Origin: JAVVEH01 sp032251435
Lineage (GTDB): Bacteria; Verrucomicrobiota; Lentisphaeria; Oligosphaerales; MVZH01
Direction of reading: 5' to 3'
NCBI GenBank assembly: GCA_032251435.1
Contig: JAVVEH010000001.1
Location: 144,812 to 208,811, forward strand
Length of the DNA: 64,000 bases
Each line of letters begins with the position of its first letter. The stretch's first letter is position 1. The notes beneath the pieces are model-generated. The model worked only from the letters and a program-made list of their open reading frames with translations, made no database searches and was not told the DNA's origin. The position numbers and the translations under genes are program-made. Below are positions 8,632 to 18,173 of the stretch, piece by piece.

Positions 8632-9711
8632 TTAGTTAAACGGGATACGGATATTCGTGCCCGGGCGCAAATCCGCGTCGGTTTTGATACCAGGATTGGC
8701 GTTGATGATGTCTTGAACGTTCACATTGTACATATCCGCGATACCCGTCAGCGTGTCATTTTCACTAATGGTGTAATCAAGGGTCGGCGGCAGTTCAGCG
8801 CCGCCGGTGCCCGGGGTGGGAATGATTTCCGATTCGTTTCCCGCATCCGGGTCTGTTCCGGTCGTGGGATCCACCGCCGTTCCGCCCGTCACTGGCTCTT
8901 CGACAATGGTCACCGGGGGCGTTCCCACGGTCGTTGAGCCGGCGGCCAGGCCGGGAATTTTCAACTTATCACCGATCTGCAACGTGTCCGAAGTCAGATT
9001 GTTTAATGACCGCAACTCGGACACTTTGGTCTTAAAGCTTCTGGCGATAAGCCATAAATTGTCATTCGCCCGCACAGTATAGACACCATTCGCATCCGCC
9101 ACCCGATTTTTAGTTGTGGCGGCCGCGGCGGCCGCGCCGGGCGTTCCGCTTGTGCCGGAGGGCGGCGTAACCGCCCGGACGGGAGGCCGTTCCGCGGGGG
9201 GGACAAATTTTCCCCCGGGAGGAATGCGTAAAATCGTCCCCACTTTCAAGACGGCTTTAATGTCCAAGTTGTTGTAAGCCGCCAGTTCCTGAAACGTCAC
9301 GCCGTAGGCGCGGCCGATCTTCCACAAACTGTCCCCCTTCTGGACTTCATACGTGAGGGTAGATGACTCCACCACCGGCGGCAACTCAAGTTCCGGGGTC
9401 GTCACCGTCGCCTCGGGAACGATTTCCCCGTCCAAATCCAGCGGCGTGTCCAGCATGGGCACATCAGTCACCCTCATGTCCGGTTGAATATCGAGAACAG
9501 GCTCAACCGGAACCGCGCGGGCGGCGACATCCGCGGGTTCGCTGTAAGCGGGCGGAACCGTTCCCCGCCCGTCCATCAACGGGGGATGGTTGTTTTTAAA
9601 CGGATTCAACGCCGCGACAGTCCGGCATCCAGTCATCATACCCGTCAGCGCGAAAGCGGCGATACAGATGACCGTCCAATGGGTGACACGTTTAACAGTT
9701 TTTTTTGTCAT
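8632..9711 (-). CDS. Lipoprotein with three LysM domains
   Basis: The 359-residue protein begins with a lipoprotein signal (FALTGMMTGC, lipobox Cys near residue 29), so it should be anchored in a membrane. A Pro/Val/Asp-rich linker leads to three LysM domains at about residues 120-164 (YEVQKGDSLWKIGRAYGVTF), 210-254 (YTVRANDNLWLIARSFKTKV) and 314-357 (YTISENDTLTGIADMYNVNV). These are separated by low-complexity Ala/Thr/Gly/Pro linkers. LysM binds peptidoglycan. No catalytic domain is present, so it may be a scaffold or wall tether. ATG 9711 is preferred over GTG 9717 because AAGGA is 9 nt upstream. The gene starts inside the 3' end of murD (20-nt overlap), coupling it to wall synthesis. Confidence 0.88.
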   Translation of the reverse strand: MTKKTVKRVTHWTVICIAAFALTGMMTGCRTVAALNPFKNNHPPLMDGRGTVPPAYSEPADVAARAVPVEPVLDIQPDMRVTDVPMLDTPLDLDGEIVPEATVTTPELELPPVVESSTLTYEVQKGDSLWKIGRAYGVTFQELAAYNNLDIKAVLKVGTILRIPPGGKFVPPAERPPVRAVTPPSGTSGTPGAAAAAATTKNRVADANGVYTVRANDNLWLIARSFKTKVSELRSLNNLTSDTLQIGDKLKIPGLAAGSTTVGTPPVTIVEEPVTGGTAVDPTTGTDPDAGNESEIIPTPGTGGAELPPTLDYTISENDTLTGIADMYNVNVQDIINANPGIKTDADLRPGTNIRIPFN

Positions 9712-11095
9712 GTTCACAAATCCTTCTTACTTGATCACTGAATAATAAACCACGTTCGGCATAATTCAAAAACATATCCATGCTGGCGCACCCGGGAGAC
9801 AGCAAAACAACATCATCCGGCACCGATTTTTTCACCGCGGAAGCGACCGCGGCCGCCATCGTGTCGCACACCTCACAAGATACCACGTCACCCCACTGGT
9901 TCGCCAGTCGTTCCCGGCATTTTCCTATAAGAAATACATATTTACAAAAGGAAGCTATAACATGTTTGACAGATATAAAATCCACTCCTTTGTCCAGTCC
10001 ACCGGCAATCAGCAAAATCCGCTTGCCCCGTCCTTCCCCAACCGCTTCAAGCGCCCGAATCATCGCGTCGGGATTGGTGGCTTTGGAGTCATTAATGAAT
10101 GTGACCCCCCCATACACCCCCACATGTTGCAACCGATGCGGACTGGAAGCGAATGTCCGCAATCCGGGAATCATGTCCATGGGTGGTATCCCCGCCGCGG
10201 CCGCCACAGCCAGTCCCGCCAAAACATTTTCCACATTGTGCCGGCCCTGAAGCGGCAAATCGCCCACCGCCATCATCTCGGTCTCGCGGCCGTTAGCCCG
10301 TTCGACCAGGAACTCGCCCGCCGCATCCACACCGAACACCGCGGAGTCTCCGGGCAGGCTGGAGAATGTGATCACCGAGCCACTGTCATCACCCAAGATG
10401 TCTCTGAACCAGGCTGACTCGGCTAGATCCAGCCGCGCCACCCGCTTTTCCGGATCCGCCACCCGGGTCAGCATCCGGGTCTTCACCCGGCGGTACGTGT
10501 CAACATCGCCGTGCCGGTCAAGATGATCCGGAGAAACATTCAACAGCGCCGCGGCCACTGGCGCGAAAGTGTCGATCCGCTCCAATTGAAATGAACTCAC
10601 CTCCGCCACAATGGCATCCCAATCCCCCAGACAGACATCGGGATCGCTCAGGGGCAGCCCGATGTTGCCCGCCGCCACCGCCCGTTTCCCGGCGGTTTTC
10701 AGACAATGCGTCAAACACTCAACTGTCGTCGTTTTGCCGTTGGTGCCGGTCACCGCCAGAACCGGCGCCCGGCAATGCCGAAATCCGTATTCCAGTTCAC
10801 TGATCACCGGACAGGACAGGCCGGCCGCCAAGTCGCCAAGCGGACTGTCCGGGGAAATTCCCGGACTGATCACCGCCAGCGCCGGTTTTCCGGACCAGCA
10901 ATCGCCATCCCACCCGGTCAACACACGGGCGCCGGCCCGACTGAATTCAGCCACCACGTCCGCCGCCGGGCGGCCACTGTCAATCACCTGGACCTCCTCA
11001 CCGTCCCGCAGGGCCAGCCGGGCCGCCGCCTGACCGCTGGCGCCGAACCCTAGGATCAAAACGTGGCCGGGTTGTGGATGAATGGATGTTTTCAT
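9692..11095 (-). CDS. murD: UDP-N-acetylmuramoyl-L-alanine:D-glutamate ligase
   Basis: The 467-residue protein has a Rossmann N-terminal domain (HVLILGFGASGQAAARLAL), the Mur ligase P-loop VTGTNGKTTTVE at about 115-126, the middle-domain motif LNVSPDHLDRHGD near 190 and the C-terminal FINDSKATNPDAMIRAL and LIAGGLDKGVDF motifs. MurD adds D-glutamate to UDP-MurNAc-L-Ala in the cytoplasm using ATP. Length matches the family. The usual mur/fts neighbours are not here: downstream is an overlapping LysM lipoprotein, and ftsW sits 34 kb away. The murD of a split dcw cluster is the simplest reading. Confidence 0.95.
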   Translation of the reverse strand: MKTSIHPQPGHVLILGFGASGQAAARLALRDGEEVQVIDSGRPAADVVAEFSRAGARVLTGWDGDCWSGKPALAVISPGISPDSPLGDLAAGLSCPVISELEYGFRHCRAPVLAVTGTNGKTTTVECLTHCLKTAGKRAVAAGNIGLPLSDPDVCLGDWDAIVAEVSSFQLERIDTFAPVAAALLNVSPDHLDRHGDVDTYRRVKTRMLTRVADPEKRVARLDLAESAWFRDILGDDSGSVITFSSLPGDSAVFGVDAAGEFLVERANGRETEMMAVGDLPLQGRHNVENVLAGLAVAAAAGIPPMDMIPGLRTFASSPHRLQHVGVYGGVTFINDSKATNPDAMIRALEAVGEGRGKRILLIAGGLDKGVDFISVKHVIASFCKYVFLIGKCRERLANQWGDVVSCEVCDTMAAAVASAVKKSVPDDVVLLSPGCASMDMFLNYAERGLLFSDQVRRICEHDKKNC

Positions 11096-11455
11096 GCGCC
11101 TTTCTTAGCGTTTACGCCCGCCCAGCGTCGGGCGGTCTGAGGTGCCCGCGGGACTCCGCTGACACGGTCACAACCAAAACCATAACAGCTTATCATAAAT
11201 CAATTAAGTCAATTAACCAACACGGCGCGCGTTTTTTCAGGTGTCACCAGCGAGTGCCGGGGCCTGCCGGCGGACCGCCATAAGACTGTGTCGACACCTG
11301 TCGTCACCGGGTAAAAAAAGCGGCCGGGCCGCGGCCATATGAACTCATAGCCCGTGAATTCATGTTTAATCATTTGATTTTCCAAGGCTTTCGCATAGAT
11401 TAACCCCTCTCGATAAATCGTCCCTTTTCGTTTCACCAGTAAGGATTTTCGTTGT
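11096..11455. other. Divergent intergenic region, no gene seen
   Basis: About 360 nt separate murD and the TPR gene, which are transcribed away from each other. An AT-rich stretch at 11190-11225 could hold promoters. A reverse-strand frame over 11209-11499 runs into the TPR coding region and has no domain; I treat it as a shadow. A short GC hairpin (CGCCCG..CGGGCGG) lies at about 11116-11133. Confidence 0.4.
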
Positions 11456-12874
11456 ATGCCTGTCACTGTCAAAACTTCCAGCCAAGTGTCCTCCGCCATA
11501 AAAAAAATGATGACGCGGGCCGAGGCCGCCGTGAAACAGCGAAACTGGGATTACGCCTTCCAAATTCTGCGGGAAATTCTCTTGGCGGAGCCCGGCTTTA
11601 ATGAGGCCAGGCTCATGCTCCGGGAGGCTCAGCTCGACAAAATCGGGCGGCAAGCCAGCGCGGCCCGTCAACTCCTGGCCACGGTGACCACCGCCTGGGC
11701 CATCAACGTTTCCGGGCCGATGAAAATTAAAAAAGGTGACTTGGCCAACGCCCTCGACATCGGTGAAAAGGCCATGGAAGCCGATCCAACCGTGCTCGGC
11801 ACGTTAAAATATATCTGCAAAGCCGCGGAAGCCGCCGGGCTGAGTGACATCGCCATCAACGCGCTGGAGACAGCCACTGATTATCACCCCAAAAACGTCC
11901 CCACGTTAAAACAGCTCGCCAGCCTCTACGAACAATGCAAAATGGGCGGAAAAGCGGTGTCCATCTGGCAAAAAATTGTGGCGCTGCAACCGAGTAATCC
12001 CGAAGCCCAGAACAAACTCAAGCACGCCACCGCCCTGGCCGCCATGGAACAGGCCGAATGGGAAAAAGAAGGTGACTTCCGCGGAAAACTCAAAGACGCG
12101 GAGGAGCAGGATCTCCTGGAAATCGCCAAGCGCGGCGGGGTCCGTGACGCGGAAACGCGGGTTCGGGTCATTCAAGCCTTGGTGGAGGAACTTGAAAAGG
12201 ATCCTAAAAATATCACCAACTTCCGCAGGCTGGCGGATTTGTATCATCAAAATGAGGATTTTGACGAGGCCATTGACTGTTATAAACGCATTACGGAGCT
12301 GACGCAGACAAAAGATCCGGCCATTGACAGCGCCATCACCACGGTCCTCCAGGATAAATTCAACCGCCAGATTCAAGATTTGAAAGACCAGTTGGCTGAT
12401 CATCCGGAAAACGCCGAAGCCCTCCAGTCAGCTCTGACTGATTTGGAAGCGCGACGCGATGAAAGCCTGCTAGTCCGGTTCGCGCAACGCGTGGAACACT
12501 ATCCCAACGAGCCCCAATTCCGTTTGGAGCTGGGTGAAGTGCTCTTACGGGCGGATAAACTGGATGAAGCCTTGGAACAATTTCAACATGCCCAACGCAG
12601 CACTCATCACGCATCGCGCGCTCATCAACTCATGGGAACATGTTTCGCCCGGAAAGGCATTCAGGATTTGGCCATCGAACAATTCCAGCAAGCCCTCAGC
12701 CATCGCGACCGGATGCGGGCTGGGGACTTGAAGGCGGTGCTGTATGACCTTTCTCTCGCTCAGGAGACAAAGGGCGATAAAGAAAACGCGCTGGCGACAC
12801 TTAAAGAATTGTACGGCATTGATGTCTCGTACAAGGATGTCGCCCAGCGGATCGAAAAACATTACAACGCCTGA
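11456..12874 (+). CDS. Tetratricopeptide-repeat protein
   Basis: The 472-residue protein consists almost wholly of helical TPR units: WDYAFQILREILLAEPGFNE (residues 30-49), DIAINALETATDYHPKNVPT, GKAVSIWQKIVALQPSNPEA, FDEAIDCYKRITEL and LDEALEQFQHAQRSTHHASR. A long acidic helical spacer sits at about 195-235. There is no signal peptide or membrane segment, so a cytoplasmic scaffold is likely. TPR superhelices mediate protein-protein contacts; the partner is unknown. The start at 11456 follows TAAGGA about 9 nt upstream. The gene is isolated: murD is divergent and the efflux operon 300 nt downstream has its own promoter. Confidence 0.88.
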   Translation: MPVTVKTSSQVSSAIKKMMTRAEAAVKQRNWDYAFQILREILLAEPGFNEARLMLREAQLDKIGRQASAARQLLATVTTAWAINVSGPMKIKKGDLANALDIGEKAMEADPTVLGTLKYICKAAEAAGLSDIAINALETATDYHPKNVPTLKQLASLYEQCKMGGKAVSIWQKIVALQPSNPEAQNKLKHATALAAMEQAEWEKEGDFRGKLKDAEEQDLLEIAKRGGVRDAETRVRVIQALVEELEKDPKNITNFRRLADLYHQNEDFDEAIDCYKRITELTQTKDPAIDSAITTVLQDKFNRQIQDLKDQLADHPENAEALQSALTDLEARRDESLLVRFAQRVEHYPNEPQFRLELGEVLLRADKLDEALEQFQHAQRSTHHASRAHQLMGTCFARKGIQDLAIEQFQQALSHRDRMRAGDLKAVLYDLSLAQETKGDKENALATLKELYGIDVSYKDVAQRIEKHYNA

Positions 12875-13077
12875 CCCGGTGTCCTCGTTCCCCGGCGGTC
12901 AGTTTCCGGACCGCCAACACCTTCCCCATGCGTGCGGACGCAAGACCCCGCGGGCCGGGGCGGGTCCCGCGTTAACGCCAGCCCGGGGAAACCTCACCAC
13001 GGTTCTCAGATTCGAGGGCCTTGATCCATTCAACTTGACCGGCATGCTCGCTTGCCCTGTGGTCATTTTTTAAGCGG

Positions 13078-13095
13078 AATGACCAAGCGGTCATT
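13078..13095. promoter_or_regulatory. TetR operator, copy 1 (upstream)
   Basis: AATGACCAAGCGGTCATT is a perfect inverted repeat apart from its 4-nt centre. It matches a second site at 13119-13136 in 15 of 18 positions. The site lies 77 nt before the tetR start and 19 nt upstream of the promoter -35 box. Confidence 0.75.
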
Positions 13096-13113
13096 TTTTT
13101 TTACCAGAAAGTC

Positions 13114-13141
13114 TTTACAATGACCAAACAGCCATTATAGT
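13114..13141 (+). promoter_or_regulatory. Promoter of the tetR-efflux operon
   Basis: TTTACA (13114-13119) and TATAGT (13136-13141) are spaced by 16 nt, a good sigma70 match. The second TetR operator fills the spacer between the two boxes, so bound repressor would block RNA polymerase. AAGGA at 13161-13165 then precedes the ATG at 13172. Confidence 0.7.
13119..13136. promoter_or_regulatory. TetR operator, copy 2 (in promoter spacer)
   Basis: AATGACCAAACAGCCATT is a degenerate copy of the upstream site, sharing the left half fully and with three changes in the right half. The site centres are 41 bp apart, close to four helical turns, so two dimers could bind the same DNA face. Confidence 0.7.
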
Positions 13142-13171
13142 GATGTCATCACCCTCAAAAAAGGATGTGTC

Positions 13172-13810
13172 ATGAGCAATCTCATTGATCAACGCCGGGC
13201 GGTGACCGAGCAATTGGTTCACCAAGTCATTCACGAAGCCACCGCGAAAATTCTTTCGGAAGACGGATTTTCCTCCTTGACCATGTCCCGTGTGGCCGCG
13301 GAAGCGGATGTGTCCAAAGGAACGCTTTATAATTACTTTCCTGACAAAGACGCCCTGGTGATTGAGACCCTGGAGCGGCTCTACGGCGGCTTCTGGGAAA
13401 GGATTGAATCGCTTTTTCAAAAAGAGGCGGAAATTGCGGAAACGCTGGTGGCCGTTTTTCAATTGATTTTCGAGGAAATCACGCAAACACCGGCGCTGGG
13501 GCATCTCTTGCGCGAAAATGGGGGATCTCCCCTCATCCAGTCACATTTACGCGAAAAGGAACAGGACATACAGCATAGATTCACGGCCTATTTTTCCCGG
13601 GAAGACATTCTATGCCAGCTTTCGCCATGTTGCCGGGCGGACACCGCGATGACAGCCCGGCACATCATCCGGGTTCTCGATGGTATCGTTGATGAGCGGG
13701 TGCGCCACCCCGGGGATTGCCCATCCATTGACCAAGAATTGGAAACATTAAAACACTTTATTCTCACGCCTCTGTTAACCCCCTCTTCAGGAGCCCCCGA
13801 CAATGCCTAA
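13172..13810 (+). CDS. TetR-family transcriptional regulator of the efflux operon
   Basis: The 212-residue protein has an N-terminal TetR HTH at about residues 20-67 (ILSEDGFSSLTMSRVAAEAD, VSKGTLYNYFPDKDALVIE) and a variable helical ligand-binding C-terminus. It is the first gene of an operon with MFP, RND and TolC genes and overlaps the MFP gene by 8 nt. Two copies of one operator occur at the operon promoter, so repression of its own transcription and that of the pump, relieved by a pump substrate, is the likely circuit. The inducer is unknown. Confidence 0.92.
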   Translation: MSNLIDQRRAVTEQLVHQVIHEATAKILSEDGFSSLTMSRVAAEADVSKGTLYNYFPDKDALVIETLERLYGGFWERIESLFQKEAEIAETLVAVFQLIFEEITQTPALGHLLRENGGSPLIQSHLREKEQDIQHRFTAYFSREDILCQLSPCCRADTAMTARHIIRVLDGIVDERVRHPGDCPSIDQELETLKHFILTPLLTPSSGAPDNA

Positions 13811-14954
13811 ATCCTTCCATCTTCTATTTATTTTGGCCACCGCCGTAGCGGGTGCCGCCGATACGCCGACAGCGGACAGCCGCGAAACTCCGGTTGTGAC
13901 AACCGCCACGCGGCCCCGCCTGTTCCAGGAACGGGTCACCGTCCAAGGCGACGTGGAGGCCCGGCAAAAAGCCATGGTGCCGGCGCGGATTCCCGGAACC
14001 TTGGTCACGTTGTTTGTCGACGAGGGGCACCACGTCACCGCCGGCGAGACACCTCTTTTTCAGACCGATGACGTGAAATTGAAAACCGCCTTGGAGCTGA
14101 GTCAGCTTGAGCTGGCGGTGAGTCAATGCTCCTTACTGGAAAAAGAAGCGAACCGCGAGCGGGAACTGGCCGAATTGGAACGGGCGGAAAAAGATTTCAT
14201 CCGGCGGCAAAATCTCTTCACAAAAGAGGCCATCGGCACGGCCAATGAAGTGGAGGAAGCGGAGGCCGACTACAAAAAAGCTCTCGCCTCCGTCAAGCAC
14301 GCCCGGAGTTTAATCGCTCTTGCCAAAGCCCAGATGAACCAGGCCGCCGCGCGGGTCGACATGGCCCGGAAAGATTTATCCGACACAAAAGTCATCGCCC
14401 CAATCAGCGGCGCCGTCACCCGGCGGTTTCAGGACACAGGTGAGATGGGCTCTCCCGCCCAGCCTGTGTTCAGCATTGAAAGCACGAAAGATTTGGAAGT
14501 CAGCTGCTTTATTCCCGCTCAGTACTACTCCCGGGTTGTGGAGGGCGACACCGTGATCAAGGTGTCGCTTGACAGTCAGGAGCTGGGCGAGTTCCCCGTT
14601 TCGTATCGAAGCCCGACTATCGACAGCCAACTCCGCGTGTTTGAAGTCAAATGCCGCATCGGCGACGGGGGAGGCAAAACGGCTCCAGGGGCGATGGTCG
14701 GGGCAACAGTCGTCCTGGATAGACGACAAGCCACCGGCGTGCCGAAAAAAGCGTTGGTCACACGCGGCGGCGAACAGTTCATTTTCACGGTCGAACAAGG
14801 AAAAGCCATCGCCAAGGCTGTCACCACAGGGATTGAAAATGACGGGTGGGTGGCTTTGACCGGCGGGGATGTCGGCGAAGGTGTCCCCGTCATTACCGAG
14901 GGCCAATTCATGCTCAACAACGGTTCTCCGGTCGATGTCCGCGCCGCCAACTGA
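13803..14954 (+). CDS. RND efflux periplasmic adaptor (membrane fusion protein)
   Basis: The 383-residue protein has a signal peptide (MPKSFHLLFILATAVAGAAD) and the HlyD/AcrA layout. A lipoyl half (VQGDVEARQKAMVPARIPGT and DEGHHVTAGETPLFQTDD) and a coiled-coil hairpin at about 95-190 rich in Glu/Lys/Ala are followed by the second lipoyl half (DTKVIAPISGAVTRRFQDTG), a beta barrel and a membrane-proximal domain. There is no lipobox. It bridges the inner-membrane RND pump and the TolC-like channel encoded next. The start overlaps tetR by 8 nt. Confidence 0.92.
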   Translation: MPKSFHLLFILATAVAGAADTPTADSRETPVVTTATRPRLFQERVTVQGDVEARQKAMVPARIPGTLVTLFVDEGHHVTAGETPLFQTDDVKLKTALELSQLELAVSQCSLLEKEANRERELAELERAEKDFIRRQNLFTKEAIGTANEVEEAEADYKKALASVKHARSLIALAKAQMNQAAARVDMARKDLSDTKVIAPISGAVTRRFQDTGEMGSPAQPVFSIESTKDLEVSCFIPAQYYSRVVEGDTVIKVSLDSQELGEFPVSYRSPTIDSQLRVFEVKCRIGDGGGKTAPGAMVGATVVLDRRQATGVPKKALVTRGGEQFIFTVEQGKAIAKAVTTGIENDGWVALTGGDVGEGVPVITEGQFMLNNGSPVDVRAAN

Positions 14955-15032
14955 CGCGCGTATTTCATGAAAAAAAGCAATGATGAATGTTGAATATCGA
15001 GTCCACTCTAAAAAGTTAAACCCACATCCGCA

Positions 15033-18000
15033 ATGAAACTTTCAAATTTTTCTCTCCGGCGACCTGTCGCCATGTCCTGCCTGATTATCGGTCTGGCGCT
15101 CCTCGGCCTGCGCGGCTATATGAAAATGAGCGTGGAATTCCTGCCGAAAATGGATATCCCCATGATCACCATCCAGACCCTTTATCCCGGCGCCAGCCCG
15201 GAACAACTGGAAACGGATGTGGCCAAGCGGATCGAGGATATCATGATGACCCTGGACGGCCTCAAACACATCCAGTCCACGTGTATGGAGAACGTCTGCG
15301 TCACCATGCTGGAATTCCGCAATGAGGTCGATGTGGACATCGCCGCGACGGACATTCGGGAAAAGTTGGATATGATCGCGGCGGACTTACCTGAGGAAGC
15401 CGAGGATCCGGTCATTCAAAAATTTGACATCAACGCCAAAGCGGTTCTGGCGCTCGCCCTCACCGGGGACGCCCCGGTGGATGAGCTCTATGATTACGCC
15501 GCCAACACCCTTAAAGACCGGATCACCGTGGTGCCCGGGGTGGCGGAGTGCTCATTGATCGGCGGCGCGGAAAGAGAAATTCATGTTGTGCTTGACCGGG
15601 ATAAACTCGCCGCCCGCGGACTCAGCACCCCCCGCGTCGTGGACATCGTGCGGCGGGGGGTCGGAATTATTCCGTCCGGACGAATCCAGTCGAATGGCCG
15701 GGAATACAGCGTGGAGTTTAATTCGGACTTTCCCGACATTGAGGCGCTGAACGACTTGGAACTGCTTGCTGAGGAGGGGCGGCGGTGCTACCTCAAAGAT
15801 GTGGGATACGCCGCCATGCGGACGGCCGAATTGCGGCAAAAAGCCACCTATAACGGGCGGCCGTGCGTCATGGTTGAAGTCATCAAAAAGGGCGAGGCCA
15901 ACGCCGTCCAAGTCGTCGAGGATGTCCGGGAAGCGATGACGAATCTCAAGCCCTTCCTGCCGGGGGGCATGGAATTGATCTGGGTGCGGGATGACGGGGC
16001 GTTCATCAACGCCACAGTCACCGGCGCTTGGACCAATGTGGTGCAGGGAATCGCCCTCACCGCGCTGATTTTGTTCCTTTTTCTCTACAACCCCCGGTCC
16101 ACGTTTGTGGTCGCCGTGACCATGCCCTTGACCATTGTGATCACGCTTTTCTTTCTCCAATTCCTCGGGTACAGCCTGAACACCTCAACGCTCATTTCCA
16201 TCGGTCTCTCCGTGGGAATTCTGGTGACCAACTCAATTGTGGTTCTGGAAGCGATTGTCAAACATTTGGATGACAGAGGGGCCACGCCGTTTGAAGCCGC
16301 CCGGAAAGGGGCGGCGGAATCCTGGCTGCCCGTTCTCGCCAGCGCCGGCACCAATGTGGTCGTCTTGTTCCCCATGGCTGTCATTCCCGATGTCATCGGC
16401 CAATTTTTAGCCCCGCTGGTCATCACGATGATTATCATGACCGTGGTCTCGCTGTTCATATCCTTCACCTTGACACCCATGCTGTGCATGATGATTTTGA
16501 AAAACAGAGAAACAACACGTTCCCGGCGCAACCCGGTCTTCTGGCTTGAAAAAGGCTGGAATCACCTGTTTAATAAACTGATCACGGCGTATCATGCGTT
16601 TATCAGCTTTCTTGAAGCCCGGAGACTGGTCGCCACGGGCTTTCTGGTCGGCATCGCGGCGCTCTTCATCGTATCCTTGGGTTTGGCTGGAAAAATCGGC
16701 GGCAGTTTTTTCACCGAAACCGACCGGGGCGAATTAACGATCCGTCTTGAATTCCCGACGTATTACTCCCTTGACGCCACTCAGGCCCGGGTCCAGGAGG
16801 CGGAAGCCCGCCTCAAACGCCTGCCGGAATTAAAAAACATCGTCACCACAGTCGGCAAAATCCAAGGAGTCGCGGGCCAGGCTTCCGAAGGCGTGTATCT
16901 GGGCCAGGTGCAACTGAAGTTCACGGAACGCACGGAACGGGATCTCTCTATTGATGACCTGTTGGACAAGGCCCGGGATAGCTTGAAAGGCTACACCGAC
17001 TGCATTGTCGGGGTGTTTATTCCCACCCCGATCGGGGGTATCAACCCCCCCATTGAACTATATGTGATGGGCGATGACCTGAATGTGCTGGACACCACCG
17101 GATTGGCGATCAAACAGCTCGCCGACACGGATGAAAAGAACCGTTTCGCCGACATGGACACCACGGTCCGGGACGGGAAGCCTAAAATCGTCGCCATCCC
17201 GAATCGCGCGGTGCTGGCGGACTTGGGCATTTCCCCCGAGACCTTGGGCATGACCATGCGCGGCAATCTGGAAGGCCTGACCGCCGGAACCTTCAAACGC
17301 GGAGACCGCAATTACGACATCGTGGTGAAGTTTGAGGATGCCGAAGGCGCCGATCAAATTAATCAATTTATGTTTCCCGGCAAAGCCGGCCAAAACCTGC
17401 TGATCGGCACCCTGGCGGATATTAAGACAACCACCAGCCCAGTGCAAATTCTCCGCCGGGATAAACGCCGCGTCTGCAAAGTCTCCGGCAACACCCGCGT
17501 CCCCCTGGGCACCGCCCTGACTGTTCTCACCCGGAAAATCGAGGAAAACCAACTGCTGCCTCCCGGCTATGAAATCACCGTCGCCGGAGACGCGGAACGC
17601 ATGGGCGATTCCCAACGGTTTTTGGGAGAAGCGGCCCTGACCGCTCTCATTCTGGTGGTCCTCACCCTCGCCGCGATCATGGAATCCTGGCGCCAGCCCG
17701 CTTTTATTCTAGTCACAATCCCATTGGCTTTAATCGGCATGCTATGGGCGTTGTTCATCTTTGGCGAAAGTATTTCCCTGTTTGTCATGATGAGCGCCGT
17801 CATGTTGATCGGGATTGTTGTCAATAACGCCATCCTTATCATGGATCAGTTTAACACGCATATCGCCGAGGGCATGCACCGCCACAAAGCCATGCTCGCC
17901 GCCGCCACGGAACGCTTCCGCCCCATTTGCATGGTCACCGCGGCTGCGGTTCTGGGCATGCTCCCGATGGCCCTGTCCCGGGATATCGGCGCGGAAATGC

Positions 18001-18116
18001 GGACCGGTGTCGGCATCGCCTCCGCCGGCGGCATCCTGGTGTCCGGCGTGTTGACGATGCTGGTTATACCGGTTCTGTACAGTCTCGTCACCCGCCGTGG
18101 CAAAGTCCAGAAATAA
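15033..18116 (+). CDS. RND-family efflux pump, inner-membrane transporter
   Basis: At 1027 residues this is a full-length AcrB/MdtB-type HAE1-RND pump. The N-terminal segment is followed by periplasmic porter motifs (MSVEFLPKMDIPMITIQTLY, PGASPEQLETDVAKRIEDIM), a first membrane block near 335-480 with LISIGLSVGILVTNSIVVLE and a second at 865-1020 with IVVNNAILIMDQFNTH. The usual hydrophobic-amphiphilic efflux GxxxxNAIL pattern is present. It exports hydrophobic compounds using proton motive force together with the adaptor and TolC proteins of this operon. The 78-nt gap after the adaptor gene holds no obvious terminator. Confidence 0.94.
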   Translation: MKLSNFSLRRPVAMSCLIIGLALLGLRGYMKMSVEFLPKMDIPMITIQTLYPGASPEQLETDVAKRIEDIMMTLDGLKHIQSTCMENVCVTMLEFRNEVDVDIAATDIREKLDMIAADLPEEAEDPVIQKFDINAKAVLALALTGDAPVDELYDYAANTLKDRITVVPGVAECSLIGGAEREIHVVLDRDKLAARGLSTPRVVDIVRRGVGIIPSGRIQSNGREYSVEFNSDFPDIEALNDLELLAEEGRRCYLKDVGYAAMRTAELRQKATYNGRPCVMVEVIKKGEANAVQVVEDVREAMTNLKPFLPGGMELIWVRDDGAFINATVTGAWTNVVQGIALTALILFLFLYNPRSTFVVAVTMPLTIVITLFFLQFLGYSLNTSTLISIGLSVGILVTNSIVVLEAIVKHLDDRGATPFEAARKGAAESWLPVLASAGTNVVVLFPMAVIPDVIGQFLAPLVITMIIMTVVSLFISFTLTPMLCMMILKNRETTRSRRNPVFWLEKGWNHLFNKLITAYHAFISFLEARRLVATGFLVGIAALFIVSLGLAGKIGGSFFTETDRGELTIRLEFPTYYSLDATQARVQEAEARLKRLPELKNIVTTVGKIQGVAGQASEGVYLGQVQLKFTERTERDLSIDDLLDKARDSLKGYTDCIVGVFIPTPIGGINPPIELYVMGDDLNVLDTTGLAIKQLADTDEKNRFADMDTTVRDGKPKIVAIPNRAVLADLGISPETLGMTMRGNLEGLTAGTFKRGDRNYDIVVKFEDAEGADQINQFMFPGKAGQNLLIGTLADIKTTTSPVQILRRDKRRVCKVSGNTRVPLGTALTVLTRKIEENQLLPPGYEITVAGDAERMGDSQRFLGEAALTALILVVLTLAAIMESWRQPAFILVTIPLALIGMLWALFIFGESISLFVMMSAVMLIGIVVNNAILIMDQFNTHIAEGMHRHKAMLAAATERFRPICMVTAAAVLGMLPMALSRDIGAEMRTGVGIASAGGILVSGVLTMLVIPVLYSLVTRRGKVQK

Positions 18117-18173
18117 AGCCATAGTAACACGTTTCACGTTTCGTCAACGACAGAGGACAGGTCCCTGACCATT

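Noticed and set aside
11209..11499. 96-codon reverse frame between murD and the TPR gene
   Set aside because: Its start lies inside the TPR coding region and the product shows no family; most likely a chance frame.
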